In this document: positions 6,135 to 7,311 of the stretch, piece by piece
How the letters are laid out: each line of letters starts with the position of its first letter
Position numbering within the stretch: the first letter of the stretch is position 1
Origin: an uncultured Pseudomonadota bacterium
Lineage (GTDB): Bacteria > Desulfobacterota_B > Binatia > UBA9968
NCBI GenBank assembly: GCA_946478635.1
Contig: CAMLCX010000237.1
Location: 1 to 7,311 of the forward strand
Length of the DNA stretch: 7,311 nucleotides
Reading direction: 5' to 3'
Program-made: the position numbers and the translations under genes
The notes under the pieces: model-generated
The model's input: only the letters and a program-made list of their open reading frames with translations
What the model was told of the DNA's origin: nothing
The model's database searches: none

Positions 6135-7055
6135 GAAGCTCTCACCGTAGTTGCCCACCTGCCGGATGATGTTGTAGGCCCAGCGTTTGTCTATGCCCAG
6201 CATCCCACCGAATTCGCCGGTGGCTCCAGCGAAACGTTGAACAACTGGATTGGCGCTTTTCCCCTCCTGATCGATATTCTTCGAAGTGAGCCCGAGCTCT
6301 TCGGCGTCGATCATTGCGAAAAGCGACCATTTGACGAGATCAAACCATTGATCGTCGCCATGGCGCACAGCGGGTCCGAGCGGTTCCTTGGATATAACCT
6401 CCGGCAAAATCACGTGGTCGACGTGATCGGCGGCGCGTGACGCGCGTGCCGCGATCAGGCCGGACACGTCGGTGGTAAAGACGTCGCAACGACCGGCGAA
6501 ATAGGCGTTGAGCACTTCTTCCAATTTCTCGATCACTACCGGTTTGAATTTCATCTTTTTGCCGCGGAAGTAGTCGGCGAGATTGAGCTCACTGGTCGTC
6601 CCGGGTTGCACGCATACCGTAGCACCGTTCAATTGAGTCGCGGTCTTAACATTAAGCTTTTTGGCGACCATGAATCCTTGGCCGTCATAATAATTAATCC
6701 CGACGAAGTTTATCCCGAGTCCGGCATCGCGGGCGATGGTCCAGCTGGTGTTGCGTGAAAGTATTTCCACCTCTCCGGATTGTAACGCCGTAAAACGCTG
6801 CTGCGCGTTGAGCGGGGTAAATCGGACTTTGCGGGCATCGGCAAATAGCGCCGCCGCAACCGCGCGACAAAGATCGATATCGATGCCACGCCATTCGCCC
6901 TTGCTATCCGGCTGGGAAAAACCGGCCAATCCCGTATTGACGCCGCACTGTATAGACCCCTTTTTGGCGACGGCGCGCGCAGTCGCTTGCGCGTGGACGT
7001 TCGGCCTTCCCATAAGCGCGAGCAGCACGGCCAGAGCAACAATCGTGTTAACCAT
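6132..7055 (-). CDS. aapJ: General L-amino acid ABC transporter substrate-binding protein AapJ, interrupted by an in-frame stop near the C-terminus
   Basis: Periplasmic binding protein (SBP family 3) that captures a broad range of polar L-amino acids for AapQM. From ATG 7055 it reads a signal peptide (MVNTIVALAVLLALMGRPNVHAQA, likely cut after residue 22-24). The AapJ hallmarks follow: 'CGVNTGLAGFSQPDSKGEWRGIDIDLCRAVAAALF' (37-71), 'RFTALQSGEVEILSRNTSWT' (87-106), 'NYYDGQGFMV' (121-130), 'CVQPGTTSELNLADYF' (148-163), 'FAGRCDVFTTDVSGL' (186-200) and 'ILPEVISKEPLGPAVRHGDDQWF' (216-238). The frame stops at TAA 6132-6134 after 'VGNYGESF', where relatives read 'F-E-RN'; the missing C-terminus follows in frame. 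Without readthrough the product is 307 residues instead of 336. The purine runs GAGGA (7059-7063) and GGGGAGGA (7068-7075) precede the ATG. A TTG start further upstream is unlikely because it lies before the signal peptide. Confidence 0.9.
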   Translation of the reverse strand: MVNTIVALAVLLALMGRPNVHAQATARAVAKKGSIQCGVNTGLAGFSQPDSKGEWRGIDIDLCRAVAAALFADARKVRFTPLNAQQRFTALQSGEVEILSRNTSWTIARDAGLGINFVGINYYDGQGFMVAKKLNVKTATQLNGATVCVQPGTTSELNLADYFRGKKMKFKPVVIEKLEEVLNAYFAGRCDVFTTDVSGLIAARASRAADHVDHVILPEVISKEPLGPAVRHGDDQWFDLVKWSLFAMIDAEELGLTSKNIDQEGKSANPVVQRFAGATGEFGGMLGIDKRWAYNIIRQVGNYGESF

Positions 7056-7079
7056 GATTCCTCGATGTCCTCCCCGGAT

Positions 7080-7098
7080 CGCGGCATACGATGCCGCG
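7080..7098. repeat. Perfect 8-bp-stem hairpin in the aapJ leader
   Basis: CGCGGCAT (7080-7087) and ATGCCGCG (7091-7098) are exact inverted repeats around a 3-nt ACG loop. The hairpin lies 24 bp before the aapJ start codon and about 15 bp downstream of the candidate -10 box. It would form a stable hairpin near the 5' end of the mRNA, or could be an operator. Confidence 0.55.
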
Positions 7099-7113
7099 CG
7101 ATATTTTCGAGGG

Positions 7114-7142
7114 AGTATATTCAGGTCTTCGCTTGCCAGCAA
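7114..7142 (-). promoter_or_regulatory. Candidate promoter of the aapJQM operon
   Basis: The minus strand has TATACT (7114-7119), five of six matches to the -10 consensus. With a 17-bp spacer the -35 position reads TTGCTG (7137-7142), only three of six matches. A start of transcription near 7107 would give a leader of about 50 nt containing the hairpin. The weak -35 suggests activator dependence or a different sigma factor. Confidence 0.4.
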
Positions 7143-7311
7143 TCAAACTGGGCATGTTGTTTAAACTTTGCCGGGTACTCGCGCAATGGAATGCACGTTA
7201 TACACAAACCGACGAATTGCTCGAGTTGCAATCACCGAGCCGGGGTGAGGGGACGTCGCTAGTGTTGTGTTTGATAAATCCGTTAACGAATTCGAAAGCC
7301 GACGACGACCG
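7143..7311. other. Upstream region of the aap operon with no recognised gene
   Basis: No convincing coding frame is seen on either strand to the window edge. The region holds an imperfectly centred inverted repeat, ATTGC (7216-7220) and GCAAT (7228-7232), separated by 7 bp. This has the size of a dimeric regulator site, but a 5-bp repeat is easily random. Confidence 0.4.

Noticed and set aside
6014..6145. 44-residue N-terminal extension of aapQ from GTG 6145 overlapping the aapJ stop
   Set aside because: The extension is an alternative-frame reading of the conserved aapJ C-terminus and has no AapQ similarity. Family homology starts right after ATG 6013.
6987..7262. A 91-codon plus-strand frame over the aapJ leader
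   Set aside because: It overlaps the aapJ signal peptide region antisense, has no recognisable domain and has no ribosome binding site of note.

Overview
The window carries about seven genes in a bacterial, moderately GC-rich setting. Three solute-binding proteins of unrelated classes (TctC-like, NMT1/SsuA-like, and AapJ-like) occur within 7 kb. That density recalls environmental Proteobacteria and neighbouring soil lineages (Deltaproteobacteria or Binatota-like bacteria, Rhizobiales, Burkholderiales). The sequence alone does not fix the taxon. There are no rRNA or tRNA genes, no CRISPR array and no recognisable mobile element.

Layout, left to right. Positions 1-351 (+) hold the C-terminal end of a TctC/Bug-type binding protein that starts outside the window. 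Positions 427-1599 (+) encode a complete mostly helical protein of unknown function. Converging on it is a complete NMT1/SsuA-like periplasmic binding protein (1656-2651, -). A 183-bp divergent promoter region separates this from a small lipoprotein metallopeptidase with HExxH and ExxxD motifs (2835-3491, +). A mostly empty stretch (3492-3746) contains two abutting hairpins and leads to a 42-residue single-membrane-span ORF (3747-3875, +). The right half (3885-7055, -) is an aapJ-aapQ-aapM operon for a general polar L-amino-acid ABC transporter (Aap/Bzt family). It is transcribed leftwards from a leader that contains a perfect 8-bp-stem hairpin.

The most notable observation is in the aap operon. 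The aapJ reading frame is interrupted by an in-frame TAA (6132-6134) exactly where the family has a conserved Glu (SF-E-RN). The rest of the family's C-terminus continues in the same frame for 28 more codons (to 6045) and ends in the characteristic GGLMYAPPLR. It is one base change (GAA to TAA) from an intact gene. In the same operon, aapQ appears to lack about 55 internal residues that family members carry, and no aapP ATPase follows aapM. Together this suggests a transporter operon that is decaying or has been remodelled. A sequencing error at the stop has to be excluded first.

I found no convincing wholly new defence or mobile system. The second-look items are the interrupted aapJ, the short aapQ, the missing ATPase, the aapJ leader hairpin, the tandem hairpins near 3600, the tiny membrane ORF and the 390-residue orphan protein.
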